Assembly: GCA_005800865.1 (NCBI GenBank)
Contig: SYEI01000374.1
Location: 1-5,620 of the forward strand
Direction: 5' to 3'
Origin: Bacteroidota bacterium
GTDB taxonomy: Bacteria > Bacteroidota > Bacteroidia > B-17B0 > Aurantibacillaceae
Length of the DNA: 5,620 nt
A program made the translations under genes and the position numbers. Each line of letters starts with the position of its first letter. Position 1 is the stretch's first letter. The notes below the pieces were generated by a model that was not told the DNA's origin, searched no databases, and was given only the letters and a program-made list of their open reading frames with translations. Below, piece after piece: positions 1 through 5,620 of this stretch.

Positions 1-3000
1 GGCGTTCCTTACCAATATAATCATGGGGTAATTGACCCCGAAGGAGATTCATTAAGATATACAATGATTACTCCTTTAAGTGCAGCTGGAACTCCAATAG
101 CATATAACGCTGGGTTTAGCGTAACAACTCCAATGACAATGACGGGAGGTTTAGTTTTTGATCCTCAAACAGGTCAAATGAATTTTACCCCAAATGGAAC
201 TCAAGTAGTAGCAGTTGCAATTAGAGTTGATGAATATAGAAATGGTATTTTAATTGGCAGTGTTATTCGTGATATGCAAATTGTTGTTATTAATTGTACC
301 AACAACCCTCCAGTTCCAGGTACTGTTAATGGCCTTACAGGAGCAACCTTATCAGGAAACGTGTTTACAACATGTCCAGGAAATGTAATGAACTTTACTA
401 TTCCATGCACAGATGCTGATGCTGGACAAGTTATTTCAACCATCAGTACACTTACCACAAATTTACCAGGTGCAGTTGTTACTATTACTGGAACAAGCCC
501 AACAACTATCTCTGTAACCTGGACTGTTCCAGCTATTCCTCTTGCTTTCTATAATTTTTCTATAACTTGGAAAGATAATGCGTGTCCTATTTTAGGTCAG
601 CAGACAAAAGGTTTTTTAATTAATACTGGACCAGATCAAGTTATTACACCTTCATCATATTCAGTATGTCCATCTCAAACAGTTACTTTAACTGCTCAAA
701 CTGCTAGTAACTATGTATGGAGTACTGGAGCAACAACACAATCTATTGTAGTTAATCCTTCAGTTGCCACCACTTATACCGTAACAAGTACTATTCTTGG
801 ATGTACAGCAAAAGGTATTATTACTATTTCAATGCTATCTAATGTACCTATTTCTGTAACATCAAATCCTGCTAGCGTATGTGCAGGAAGCACCGTAACC
901 TTAACTGCTGGTTCAGCTACGAATTATAATTGGAGCACGGGATCAACAGCCCAAACTACAACCATTACACCATCCGGTTCAACCACTTACACTGTAACAG
1001 GAAATGTTGGAACTTGTACTGGAATGGGTACTATTACTATTAACCCAGGAAGTGTGCCTGCAACCAGTGTAAATATCTGTCCAGGTGCATCTGGAACCCT
1101 AACTTCTAGTTACGGTTGCCCTGTAACTTCATCAACCTCTATTAACCAAGGCACAAACTTTAATATGGGAGCATTAACTGCTTCGGATCCACTTTGGGAT
1201 AGAACTTACACTACTTGTACCACTTATGGAGCAACTTCGTTTTATTATGATGTGTTTGCATTCACGGTTTCTACCGCTGGGTCGTATACGTTTAATGGTT
1301 GTTTTCCAAATATTGATGCTTATGGGCAATTATTTCAAAACGCATTTAATCCAGCAAGCCCATGTGCTATTCCTGCAAACTTTGTAACTGGTAATGATGA
1401 TAGCGCTCCAACTTGTAGTGCTGATCCTCAATTGATTGCTACACTTACTCCTGGTGTTACTTATTATCTTATCTCAACTTCTTACTCCCCATCAGCCACT
1501 GACACATATACGTGGACGTTCTCTGGACCAGCTGGCGGAACACTAATTACTGGAACACCAGGGAATTTACAATGGTTCGCTTCCGCGTCAGGCGGTTCTG
1601 CATTAGGAACTGGTCCATCATTTAACCCAGTAGGTGTTGCTGGTTCAGGATTAGCAAACACTAATACTCCAGGAACTACAACATATTATGTTGCTTGTTC
1701 TGGTAACCCATCTTGCCGTTCGGGAGTTGATTTTAAAATTGGGATTGTTAGTGCTGTAAATGCTACTACTTGTGTAGGGGGATCTGGCTCTTTATCTTCA
1801 GCTTATTCTTGTCCAAATACTTCTGGCCCTGCTATCGCGCAAGGAGCTACTTTCAACTCTGGTGCATTAGCTACTACCGATCCTACTTTTATAAGACCTT
1901 TTGCAACTGGTCCCTGCTCTTCTTCAGGAACAAGCACTTATTATGATTCATATGCATTTACTGTTTCAATGGCGGGCACTTATACTTTTGATGGTTGTTT
2001 CCCTGGAATTGATGGTTATGGTTTTATTTATCAAACTTCTTTTTCAGCGGCAAGCCCATGCACAAACTTTGTTTTAGGTAATGATGATAGTGCACCATTA
2101 TGTGGTGCAGATCCGCAAATTTCTGTAGCTCTTGTTCCTGGTGTTACTTATTATATTATTTCATGTAGTTATGGTACATTGGCTACTGATGCTTATAGCT
2201 GGACATATACTGGTCCTGCTGGCGCAACAGTGAATTCAGGAACTGGTGGTGGACCTGGTGTATTAAACTGGTTTACAACTGCATCTGGTGGAACGGCTAT
2301 TGGAACTGGAACACCATTTAATCCAGTTGGTGTTGCGGGCTCTGGTTTAGCTAATACAAACACAGCCGGAACTTATACCTACTATGTTGCTTGTTCAAAC
2401 GACTTAACATGTCGTACGGCTGTTAATTTTGTTATTACACCTGGTTCTTCTTCTATAACTTCTGTTCCTGTTGGTTCACCTTTATGTCCAAATACTAGTA
2501 TTACCTTAGCCGCCTCTGGTGGTACAGCAGGTACAGGTTCTACCATTAATTGGTATACTGGCCCAGGTGGTACTGGAACATTATTAGGAACTGGAAGTAG
2601 TATTACTTATTCTGCTGCAGCAACAACTACTGTTTATGTTAGAAGACAAGGAGGCTGTTCGGCAGCTACACCAGATTTTCCTGTTGTGTTAAACGTTAGA
2701 ACATATACTTATGCGGCAAATGGAACCACCTCTAATAATTATTGTACAGATGATTTGGGTTGGAACCACTTTTATGTAGGAAACAACATCATATATTCTG
2801 TTAATGGAAATATATCTGGTGCGCCAGCTGGTTATCCAATTGCACGAATTAATGTGAATGGTACATATTACCAAAGTCCTGGTATCGCTTCTCCAAATTG
2901 TTTTTCGGATGAAAAGTTTGAGATGAGTCGTTCATGGAATTTAGATATGGGTGGTGGAGCATCTGTTGCACCATACGATGTTCGTTTTTATTATCAGCCT

Positions 3001-3834
3001 GCCGAAAGAACTGCTATTGAAACCGCAGCTGCCAATTGGATGACTACTTATCCTGCTTGTGGTTACACTTATAGATATGCAAATCCATGGGGCTTTTATT
3101 GGTTTAAAAATGTAAGTGGTAATTATCTTGCTCCAATTTATGACGCCACTATTCATCCTACACAAGCAGCTATTGGGACTACACCCAATGGAATAAACTA
3201 TGCTCAGTTAACAGGTATCTCAAGTTTTTCGGGAGGCTCTGGAGCTGTATACTTAAGAACAAGCGTTTTCTTAAATGTTAGTTATAAAAACTTTGATGGT
3301 GAAAGTAAAGGAAACTATAATCATTTATTTTGGTCGACTTTATCAGAAAACAACAACTCTCATTTTAATGTTGAATCAAGTGAAGATGGAATTAATTTTA
3401 AGAAAATTGGACAGGTTGCTGGTTCGGGAACTACATCTGATTTAAGAAATTATGAATTTGATGATATGCATCCTTATAATGGAATGAACTATTACAGATT
3501 AGAACAAGTTGATTTTAATAATACCGTTGAGTACTCGAATGTGATTGAATTAAGTAATAAAAAATCAGCTATTACTAAATATGAGTTTTATCCTAACCCT
3601 ACTGAAAGCATTATAAAATATCAGTTTACAACCGACATTAACGAACAGATACAAATAGAGATTATTGATGTATTAGGGCAAGTATCGGATGCGATGAGCT
3701 ATACTGTAAATGCTGGATTAAACACCATTGATATTGATTTGAAAAATCATAAAAACGGAACTTATATGATACGTGCAACTCACAAAAACAGTAAGACTGT
3801 TCATATAAAAACGATTGCAAAAGTAAGTAACTAA
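1..3834 (+). CDS. Large multidomain T9SS-secreted surface/adhesin-like protein, 5' end outside window
   Basis: The reading frame is open from base 1 (GVPYQYNHGVIDPEGDSL...) and ends with TAA at 3832-3834, so 1277 residues are visible and the start is upstream. The ATG at 64 is internal to a conserved motif and is not the start. Domains by visible residue: 1-99 cadherin/PKD-like region (YNHG, DPEGDSL, TG-x-FTP-like motif, ending in Cys); 102-209 a second beta-sandwich-like region; ~210-350 two Ig-like repeats (WSTG, TTYTVT); 356-810 two PPC-like plus Ig_7-like modules; 829-899 another Ig-like domain; ~901-1084 a conserved domain of unknown function; 1090-1188 a fibronectin-III-like region (W-S-T-x-SE-NN, F-x-VESSEDG, NYYRLEQVD); 1194-1277 a T9SS type A sorting domain. 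The composition is rich in Thr, Ser, Gly and Cys, with few charged residues before residue ~900. In the family such proteins cross the outer membrane through T9SS and are attached to or released from the surface. Adhesion or substrate binding is inferred; no catalytic motif was recognised. Confidence 0.9.
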   Translation, partial: GVPYQYNHGVIDPEGDSLRYTMITPLSAAGTPIAYNAGFSVTTPMTMTGGLVFDPQTGQMNFTPNGTQVVAVAIRVDEYRNGILIGSVIRDMQIVVINCTNNPPVPGTVNGLTGATLSGNVFTTCPGNVMNFTIPCTDADAGQVISTISTLTTNLPGAVVTITGTSPTTISVTWTVPAIPLAFYNFSITWKDNACPILGQQTKGFLINTGPDQVITPSSYSVCPSQTVTLTAQTASNYVWSTGATTQSIVVNPSVATTYTVTSTILGCTAKGIITISMLSNVPISVTSNPASVCAGSTVTLTAGSATNYNWSTGSTAQTTTITPSGSTTYTVTGNVGTCTGMGTITINPGSVPATSVNICPGASGTLTSSYGCPVTSSTSINQGTNFNMGALTASDPLWDRTYTTCTTYGATSFYYDVFAFTVSTAGSYTFNGCFPNIDAYGQLFQNAFNPASPCAIPANFVTGNDDSAPTCSADPQLIATLTPGVTYYLISTSYSPSATDTYTWTFSGPAGGTLITGTPGNLQWFASASGGSALGTGPSFNPVGVAGSGLANTNTPGTTTYYVACSGNPSCRSGVDFKIGIVSAVNATTCVGGSGSLSSAYSCPNTSGPAIAQGATFNSGALATTDPTFIRPFATGPCSSSGTSTYYDSYAFTVSMAGTYTFDGCFPGIDGYGFIYQTSFSAASPCTNFVLGNDDSAPLCGADPQISVALVPGVTYYIISCSYGTLATDAYSWTYTGPAGATVNSGTGGGPGVLNWFTTASGGTAIGTGTPFNPVGVAGSGLANTNTAGTYTYYVACSNDLTCRTAVNFVITPGSSSITSVPVGSPLCPNTSITLAASGGTAGTGSTINWYTGPGGTGTLLGTGSSITYSAAATTTVYVRRQGGCSAATPDFPVVLNVRTYTYAANGTTSNNYCTDDLGWNHFYVGNNIIYSVNGNISGAPAGYPIARINVNGTYYQSPGIASPNCFSDEKFEMSRSWNLDMGGGASVAPYDVRFYYQPAERTAIETAAANWMTTYPACGYTYRYANPWGFYWFKNVSGNYLAPIYDATIHPTQAAIGTTPNGINYAQLTGISSFSGGSGAVYLRTSVFLNVSYKNFDGESKGNYNHLFWSTLSENNNSHFNVESSEDGINFKKIGQVAGSGTTSDLRNYEFDDMHPYNGMNYYRLEQVDFNNTVEYSNVIELSNKKSAITKYEFYPNPTESIIKYQFTTDINEQIQIEIIDVLGQVSDAMSYTVNAGLNTIDIDLKNHKNGTYMIRATHKNSKTVHIKTIAKVSN
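631..1050 (+). repeat. Two tandem short Ig-like repeats (~70 residues each)
   Basis: Two adjacent units share the pattern VC-x(3)-TVTLTA-x(3)-A-x-NY-x-WSTG-x-T-x-Q, then TTYTVT and a closing Cys. The leading cysteines are encoded at 667 and 880, a period of 71 residues, and the next unit's leading Cys follows 66 residues later at 1078. This is the Ig-like/PKD-like repeat common in Bacteroidota gliding-associated and T9SS-exported proteins, where such repeats act as extended spacers or adhesive modules. The paired cysteines in each unit could form a disulfide; that is inferred. Confidence 0.75.
1066..1749 (+). repeat. Tandem module A: PPC-like beta-sandwich plus Ig_7-like domain
   Basis: This is the first copy of a ~231-residue module. 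It opens with a Cys-rich stretch (CPGASGTLTSSYGCP), followed by a segment that resembles the bacterial pre-peptidase C-terminal (PPC) fold: FAFTVSTAGSYTF, then GCFPNIDAYG, then GNDDSAPTCSADPQ, then LTPGVTYYLIS. It closes with an Ig_7-like (CHU_C-associated) segment: LQWFASASGGSALGTG, FNPVGVAGSGLANTNT, TTYYVACSG. The assignment to PPC and Ig_7 is from motif resemblance only. PPC domains are usually non-catalytic and C-terminal to secreted enzymes; here they sit mid-protein, which suggests a binding or structural role. Confidence 0.7.
1750..2430 (+). repeat. Tandem module B: second copy of the PPC-like plus Ig_7-like module
   Basis: This copy aligns along its whole length with module A: CVGGSGSLSSAYSCP, YAFTVSMAGTYTFDGCFPGID, GNDDSAPLCGADPQ, LVPGVTYYIIS, LNWFTTASGGTAIGTG and FNPVGVAGSGLANTNT. 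The first cysteines of A and B lie 693 bases apart and the shared FNPVGVAG motif 696 bases apart, both whole codons with a small indel between. Protein motifs are strongly kept while codons differ, so this is an old duplication, not recent recombination. Confidence 0.75.
2701..3250 (+). other. Conserved domain of unknown function inside the large surface protein
   Basis: This ~183-residue region begins with NNYCTDDLGWNHFYVG, continues with EKFEMSRSWNLDMGGG, then APYDVRFYYQPAERTAIETA, then GFYWFKNVSG, and ends near NGINYAQLTGISSFSGGSGA. It has more aromatic and charged residues than the Ser/Thr-rich repeats before it. From memory, a similar order of motifs (YCTD-x-GW, R-x-W-x-V/L, VRFYY-x-P-E, F-x-WFK, SFSGG-x-G) occurs in other Bacteroidota exported proteins just before the fibronectin-III-like and T9SS regions. 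I know of no assigned function, and no catalytic residues are obvious. Confidence 0.6.
3580..3831 (+). other. T9SS type A C-terminal sorting domain
   Basis: The last 84 residues start YEFYPNPTESI, continue with a beta-strand-rich stretch (IQIEIIDVLGQV, then a spacer, then LNTIDIDL) and end with NGTYMIRATHKNSKTVHIKTIAKVSN-type strands. The FYPNPT start, the central IxDVLGQ, the GTYMIR strand and the basic terminal K-x-x-K region are the usual marks of the Por secretion system type A tail. The family role is recognition by the T9SS translocon and PorU-dependent removal and surface anchoring. Confidence 0.9.
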
Positions 3835-3851
3835 AACAATAGGTAATTATC

Positions 3852-3898
3852 AAACACAAAACACCTGTTAGATTAACCTCTAACAGGTGTTTGTGTTT
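3852..3898. terminator. Strong hairpin terminator between convergent genes, probably bidirectional
   Basis: A near-perfect inverted repeat has its left arm at 3852-3872 and its right arm at 3879-3898, giving 20 pairs with one unpaired A in the left arm and a 6-base loop (TTAACC). The core ACACCTGTTAGA/TCTAACAGGTGT is followed by a T-rich stretch (GTTTTATTGTATAT). It lies 17 bases after the stop of the large surface gene. The arms end in A-rich and T-rich sequence on both sides, so it could also stop transcription coming from the minus-strand gene that ends at 4004. No other good hairpin was seen between 3899 and 4003. Confidence 0.85.
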
Positions 3899-4003
3899 TA
3901 TTGTATATATTGAATTAAAAATTACAAGAATAAAATTTTTAGACTATTGGAAAAAGCTAATTTATAAATGTTTGAAATTTGAAAATAATTAGATGATTTT
4001 TAG

Positions 4004-4465
4004 TTAATCTTTTTCTTCCTTTGAAGAAGGTGTTGATTTTTTTAAAAAGCTCCCTTGACTATCAAAAATAGCATCAAAGTGTTCTTTTCCTTTGCTCATT
4101 TCTGCTTCAAACATTACATTCTCGTTTGCATCCATAATTTTTGCGGCTTCTGATAGCTTATAACCTACAAAAGTCTTAGTACAATAGTCAGTGACAGTTT
4201 TAGGAAGTTCAGAGGTTTTAATTTCCTGCTCTAATTCTTTAAAAGTTCCATCAGCAGTAAATACAGCAGAATATTCTACTTTATTTAAATGAAATTCAGC
4301 TTCATATTCATCACCTTCTTTTTCCCATTCTTCAACTTTTGAATTAGGATACTTACTTGCGAATCCCGCTTTGACTTTCTCAGGAACTTCTGCTTCCTTC
4401 AAATCTTGTGCATTTGCAATAGTAAATCCTAAGCATAATGCAATTGTTGCGATTGTTGATTTCAT
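4004..4465 (-). CDS. Exported PepSY-like (BLIP-like) periplasmic protein, two-unit
   Basis: The product is 153 residues, complete. It has a Sec signal peptide (MKSTIATIALCLGFTIANA, then QDL), with likely signal peptidase I cleavage between Ala19 and Gln20. The mature part is very rich in Glu and Lys. Two related units are visible: residues 27-82 (VPEKVKAGFASKYPNSKVEEW, EYEAEF, YSAVFTADGTF) and 88-144 (LPKTVTDYCTKTF, VMFEAEMSKGKEHFDAIFDSQGSFL). This pattern of helix plus strand pair, repeated twice, matches the PepSY-like / DUF2874 family of Bacteroidota, related in fold to beta-lactamase inhibitor protein. Family function is not established; periplasmic protein binding or protease inhibition is a guess. 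The start is supported by the signal peptide and the A-rich leader (GACAAAAAAATG) without Shine-Dalgarno, usual in this phylum. The C-terminal tail (SSKEEKD) is highly charged. The gene is monocistronic, convergent with the large surface gene. Confidence 0.88.
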   Translation of the reverse strand: MKSTIATIALCLGFTIANAQDLKEAEVPEKVKAGFASKYPNSKVEEWEKEGDEYEAEFHLNKVEYSAVFTADGTFKELEQEIKTSELPKTVTDYCTKTFVGYKLSEAAKIMDANENVMFEAEMSKGKEHFDAIFDSQGSFLKKSTPSSKEEKD

Positions 4466-4595
4466 TTTTTTGTCAGGTTTAGATTATAAAATTAGATTTT
4501 TTTGTATTACTCCAAGATTGGTTTCTTATAAGTCTCATCAACATTTACTAAATTGGTATCGATATAATTGTAGTCTTCTCTAATTTAGCTTTAAT

Positions 4596-4603
4596 CAAAT
4601 ATA
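4596..4603 (-). promoter_or_regulatory. Candidate Bacteroidota -7 promoter element for the PepSY-like gene
   Basis: On the minus strand the sequence reads TATATTTG, an exact match to the Bacteroidota -7 consensus TAnnTTTG. It is the only such match I found between the OmpA-gene terminator and the PepSY-like start. No clear TTG-type -33 element sits about 20 bases upstream of it; the spacer instead holds a 12-base AT palindrome at 4609-4620. If used, the leader would be about 120-125 bases long. In AT-rich DNA a chance match is quite possible. Confidence 0.35.
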
Positions 4604-4662
4604 AACTTATTTTATAAAATTGTCCTTTTTGAGAGGATAGCATCGCTAAAACTTCTTAATAA

Positions 4663-4690
4663 AAAAGCCTTCTGAAATCAGAAGGCTTTT
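4663..4690 (-). terminator. Rho-independent hairpin terminator of the OmpA-family gene
   Basis: The arms at 4663-4675 and 4678-4690 are perfectly complementary over 13 bases (AAAAGCCTTCTGA and its complement); in practice it would fold as a 12-pair stem with a 4-base loop. On the minus strand the stem is followed by a T run (CTTTTTTATT). It begins 17 bases after the TAA of the OmpA-family gene (4708-4710). The other flank is also A/T-rich, so it may work in both directions, but no plus-strand gene reads into it. It separates the OmpA-family gene from the PepSY-like gene on the same strand. Confidence 0.88.
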
Positions 4691-4707
4691 CAAAAAAATC
4701 AAATTTC

Positions 4708-5620
4708 TTATTTCACAATCTTCATCTCTACCCTACGGTTTTGTTGCATTCCTTTTACATCGGGTTTGCCATTTGGTAAAGCATTTGGAGCTATTGGTGC
4801 AGTTTCGCCATAACCTTTAGCTACGAGTTTTGTTTTATCAATGCCTTTTTTAACAATAGCATTTACAACGGCTTGCGATCGTGCTTGCGATAATTTCATA
4901 TTAGCCTCATCATTTCCTTTGCTATCTGTATGGCCCGATACCTCAATCACTAACTCAGGATACTCTTTCATTAATTTCACCAACTCTGTTATCTCCACGT
5001 TAGATTCTTTTCGCAAAATAGATTTATTAGAATCAAAGAAAATATTATTTAAGACTATTTTAGATCCAACTTCTACTTTATCTAAAATCACATCTTTTTG
5101 CAACGTAGAAAATTCAGCCACCTTAGGAACATTAATATTTTCGGAATGAAATAAATAGCCTTTTGCCTCGTAAGAAATATTATAGTTTTGTCCGCGATTT
5201 ACAATAAAGTAATATGAACCCGAATCGGCCGTTGTGAAGAAGGTTTCTAATAACTGCCCCGTTAAATTATCTTTTACATTAATAGTTGCACCTGGTATAG
5301 ATTTACCTTCTTTGTTTCGCACCACTCCTTTTACACCCATTGTACCCAAAGTTTTACTTTCAAGGTTAACCATTTGTAACATAAATTCCTTACTCAATTC
5401 TTGATACGAAGAGTTTGGTGGAATAACAATAGATACTGATAAAGGCTGATAACCATCTGCCTCGAAACTAATATTATATGTCTTCCCTTCTACTCCTGGC
5501 GCTAAAATCATCACGTATCTACCCGTTAATTCGTTTGGCTTAATATCTTGTACCAAATGATTAGTTCCTTCTTCAGTAACAATAATTTTTACATTAGAAG
5601 GCATTTTACTAGTGCCATTA
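4708..5620 (-). CDS. OmpA-family outer-membrane protein with CarboxypepD_reg-like domains, 5' end outside window
   Basis: The frame is open past the Met at 5602-5604 to the right edge (NGTSK before MPSNV), so the start is outside; there is no signal peptide or ribosome-site-like leader at that Met. Counting from it, residues 1-80 form a beta-rich domain (TGRYVMILAPG, YNISFEADGY), 88-165 a CarboxypepD_reg/CNA-B-like domain (GVKGVVRNKEGKSIPGATI, SGSYYFIV, YNISYEAKGY), and 180-298 an OmpA/MotB C-terminal domain. The OmpA domain shows FFDSNKS, VSGHTDSKGND, the N-x-x-LS-x-x-R peptidoglycan-binding motif (N235, L238, S239, R242), VAKGYGE and a terminal QNRRVEMKI. In the family the conserved Asp of HTD and this Arg hold diaminopimelate of peptidoglycan. 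The role is therefore outer-membrane to cell-wall anchoring. Bacteroidota proteins of this type often have TPR and PD40/WD40-like repeats in the missing N-terminal part, and some are T9SS accessory (PorE-like) proteins; neither can be confirmed here. Confidence 0.9.
   Translation of the reverse strand, partial: NGTSKMPSNVKIIVTEEGTNHLVQDIKPNELTGRYVMILAPGVEGKTYNISFEADGYQPLSVSIVIPPNSSYQELSKEFMLQMVNLESKTLGTMGVKGVVRNKEGKSIPGATINVKDNLTGQLLETFFTTADSGSYYFIVNRGQNYNISYEAKGYLFHSENINVPKVAEFSTLQKDVILDKVEVGSKIVLNNIFFDSNKSILRKESNVEITELVKLMKEYPELVIEVSGHTDSKGNDEANMKLSQARSQAVVNAIVKKGIDKTKLVAKGYGETAPIAPNALPNGKPDVKGMQQNRRVEMKIVK

Noticed and set aside
64..66. ATG at 64 as the start of the large surface protein
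   Set aside because: The frame is open and clearly coding before it (YNHG, DPEGDSLRY), and there is no signal peptide after it, which a T9SS cargo needs.
201..458. Minus-strand open frame of 85 codons
   Set aside because: It lies fully opposite the large surface gene, its translation resembles no family, and it has no leader signals; it is a shadow frame. The same applies to minus-strand frames at 2689-2874, 2941-3165 and 3662-3859.
1066..2430. DNA-level tandem repeat or phase-variable recombination cassette
   Set aside because: The two modules are similar only as protein; synonymous positions have diverged too far for recombination to act easily.
4004..4465. PepSY-like protein as a lipoprotein, from the Cys in ALCLG
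   Set aside because: Cys11 lies inside the hydrophobic core, too near the N-terminus for a lipobox, and a good signal peptidase I site (ANA|Q) follows.
4609..4620. 12-base perfect palindrome ATTTTATAAAAT as an operator
   Set aside because: It is made only of A and T in AT-rich intergenic DNA, where such palindromes arise by chance; kept only as a note beside the candidate promoter.
4841..5149. Plus-strand open frame of 102 codons
   Set aside because: It is antisense to the strongly conserved OmpA domain and has no recognisable protein features. The plus-strand frame at 4371-4583 is likewise antisense to the PepSY-like signal peptide and runs into AT-rich intergenic sequence.
5602..5604. Met at 5602-5604 as the start of the OmpA-family protein
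   Set aside because: The frame continues to the window edge, and no signal peptide follows, although an outer-membrane protein needs one.

Overview
The window looks like ordinary chromosomal DNA from a member of the Bacteroidota (Flavobacteriia, Chitinophagia or a relative; I cannot narrow it further). The evidence is the low GC content, A-rich leaders without a Shine-Dalgarno sequence, a very long secreted protein ending in a type IX secretion (T9SS) sorting domain, a PepSY-like periplasmic protein of the kind common in this phylum, and an OmpA-family protein with CarboxypepD_reg/CNA-B-like domains. There are three protein-coding genes. I see no RNA genes, insertion sequences, CRISPR arrays or phage genes.

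Layout. Positions 1-3834 (+) are the 3' part of a giant surface or secreted protein whose start lies before the window. In order it carries a cadherin/PKD-like N-terminal region, two short Ig-like repeats, two copies of a ~231-residue PPC-like plus Ig_7-like module, another Ig-like domain, a conserved domain of unknown function, a fibronectin-III-like domain and the T9SS tail. Positions 3835-4003 are intergenic and hold a strong hairpin terminator between convergent genes. Positions 4004-4465 (-) encode a 153-residue exported protein with two PepSY-like units. Positions 4466-4707 are intergenic, with a candidate Bacteroidota promoter for the PepSY-like gene and a hairpin terminator for the next gene. 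Positions 4708-5620 (-) are the 3' part of an OmpA-family outer-membrane protein gene that starts beyond the right edge.

How they may work together. All three products are predicted to act in the envelope or outside the cell: a T9SS-exported adhesin-like protein, a periplasmic PepSY-like protein, and a peptidoglycan-binding OmpA protein. Each gene appears to be its own transcription unit: the first is convergent to the second, and a terminator separates the second from the third. Nothing in the sequence shows that they form one system. I did not find convincing evidence of an undescribed system. The most interesting material is inside the large surface protein: its ancient tandem modules with saturated synonymous change, and the uncharacterised domain before the C-terminal tail.
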